DNA of 63,673 nt from Phycisphaerales bacterium (lineage in GTDB: Bacteria > Planctomycetota > Phycisphaerae > Sedimentisphaerales > Anaerobacaceae). Both the position numbers and the translations under genes were made by a program. Of this stretch, positions 63,449-63,673 are shown piece by piece (positions within the stretch are counted from its first letter, which is position 1; each line of letters starts with the position of its first letter). The stretch is taken from the NCBI GenBank assembly GCA_030602885.1, contig JAUVYV010000021.1:1-63673 (forward strand), in the 5' to 3' direction. Under the pieces are notes generated by a model. The model had not been told where the DNA came from and made no database searches. It worked only from the letters and a program-made list of their open reading frames with translations.

Positions 63449-63673
63449 TTACGCGACTCGATTGTATACGTGGTGAAGTCCGCCAAGGATTGGTTTGCTG
63501 ATAATTTTGCCAGTGATCTTAGCAGGGCGGTGAATCGGTGAATCCTTCTCAAGTGACATATGAGTTCGGCTGACATTGTAATACTCAAAGATGTATTCAT
63601 GTAGAACATTGTATAAATGTTTTTTATTGAGAATGATCATATAGTCGAGACATTCTCGACGAAGCGTGCCGAT
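63449..63673 (-). CDS. Transposase (integrase-core type), C-terminal part, runs off the window
   Basis: 75 codons in an open frame from the window edge to TAA at 63449. The phrases LRRECLDYMIILN, EYIFEYYNVSRTHMSLEKD and GGLHHVYNR are the end of an rve-type DDE transposase of the IS481-like or related group, where the pattern YYN..R.H.SL.KD is standard. The catalytic Asp residues and start lie outside. The frame is intact as far as seen, so the element may be active. Its lower GC agrees with recent arrival. Confidence 0.8.
   Translation of the reverse strand: MGTLRRECLDYMIILNKKHLYNVLHEYIFEYYNVSRTHMSLEKDSPIHRPAKITGKIISKPILGGLHHVYNRVA

Overview
The window looks like chromosomal DNA from a planctomycete of the Phycisphaerae / Sedimentisphaerales kind. 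This is inferred, not looked up. The reasons are very large secreted proteins built from parallel beta-helices, Fn3-like modules, PA14, malectin and dockerin-type calcium repeats, together with lipopolysaccharide-type genes (WaaP-like kinase, GT9 heptosyltransferase), a DcaP-like porin and lipoproteins, which imply an outer membrane. Most of the DNA is moderately GC-rich. One stretch around 47.4-48.9 kb is clearly AT-rich.

Layout. 0.5-4.0 kb: a solitary type IIG-like restriction-methylase (minus strand). 4.8-9.5 kb: a secreted beta-helix/dockerin protein, broken by a G7-tract frameshift and an in-frame TAG, lying between copies of a dispersed palindromic repeat. 9.8-11.0 kb: a STAS protein, a small membrane protein and tRNA-Arg(ACG). 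11.1-20.4 kb: an envelope/glycan cluster of aminotransferase, GT-C-like membrane protein, GT2, a fused gamma-glutamylcyclotransferase / amidoligase-like protein, a WaaP-like kinase and GT9. 20.4-23.3 kb: ileS, convergent and overlapping GT9 by 7 nt. 23.5-34.1 kb: two giant secreted carbohydrate-active proteins sharing ten near-identical ~90-residue modules. 34.3-36.6 kb: a PurF-like protein with Ser in place of the catalytic Cys, and a COG3910-type ATPase. 36.9-41.8 kb: porin, acetyl-CoA synthetase and an OFA-family transporter, probably a carboxylate uptake module. 41.8-47.1 kb: 2H phosphoesterase, a stand-alone GMP synthase ATPase subunit, a small conserved protein, a PQQ-type beta-propeller and purH. 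47.4-48.9 kb: two AT-rich genes of unknown function separated by a cassette-like hairpin. 49.0-53.0 kb: metK, a DUF547 lipoprotein and rtcB (all minus). 53.2-61.9 kb: an exported helical protein, then an Opp-type operon with two paralogous binding proteins. 62.0-63.7 kb: a STAS protein, an ACT-domain protein, tRNA-Asp(GTC) and a transposase fragment running off the edge.

How it fits together. The organism appears to degrade polysaccharides (GH30-type and GH-A-like secreted enzymes), import peptides through Opp and acetate-type acids through porin/OFA/Acs, and build a decorated outer-membrane glycan. The most interesting candidates for new biology are the GGCT-amidoligase fusion embedded among envelope genes, the Cys-less PurF homologue, and the repeated leader architecture (perfect anti-SD match with mini-ORFs) ahead of the giant secreted proteins.
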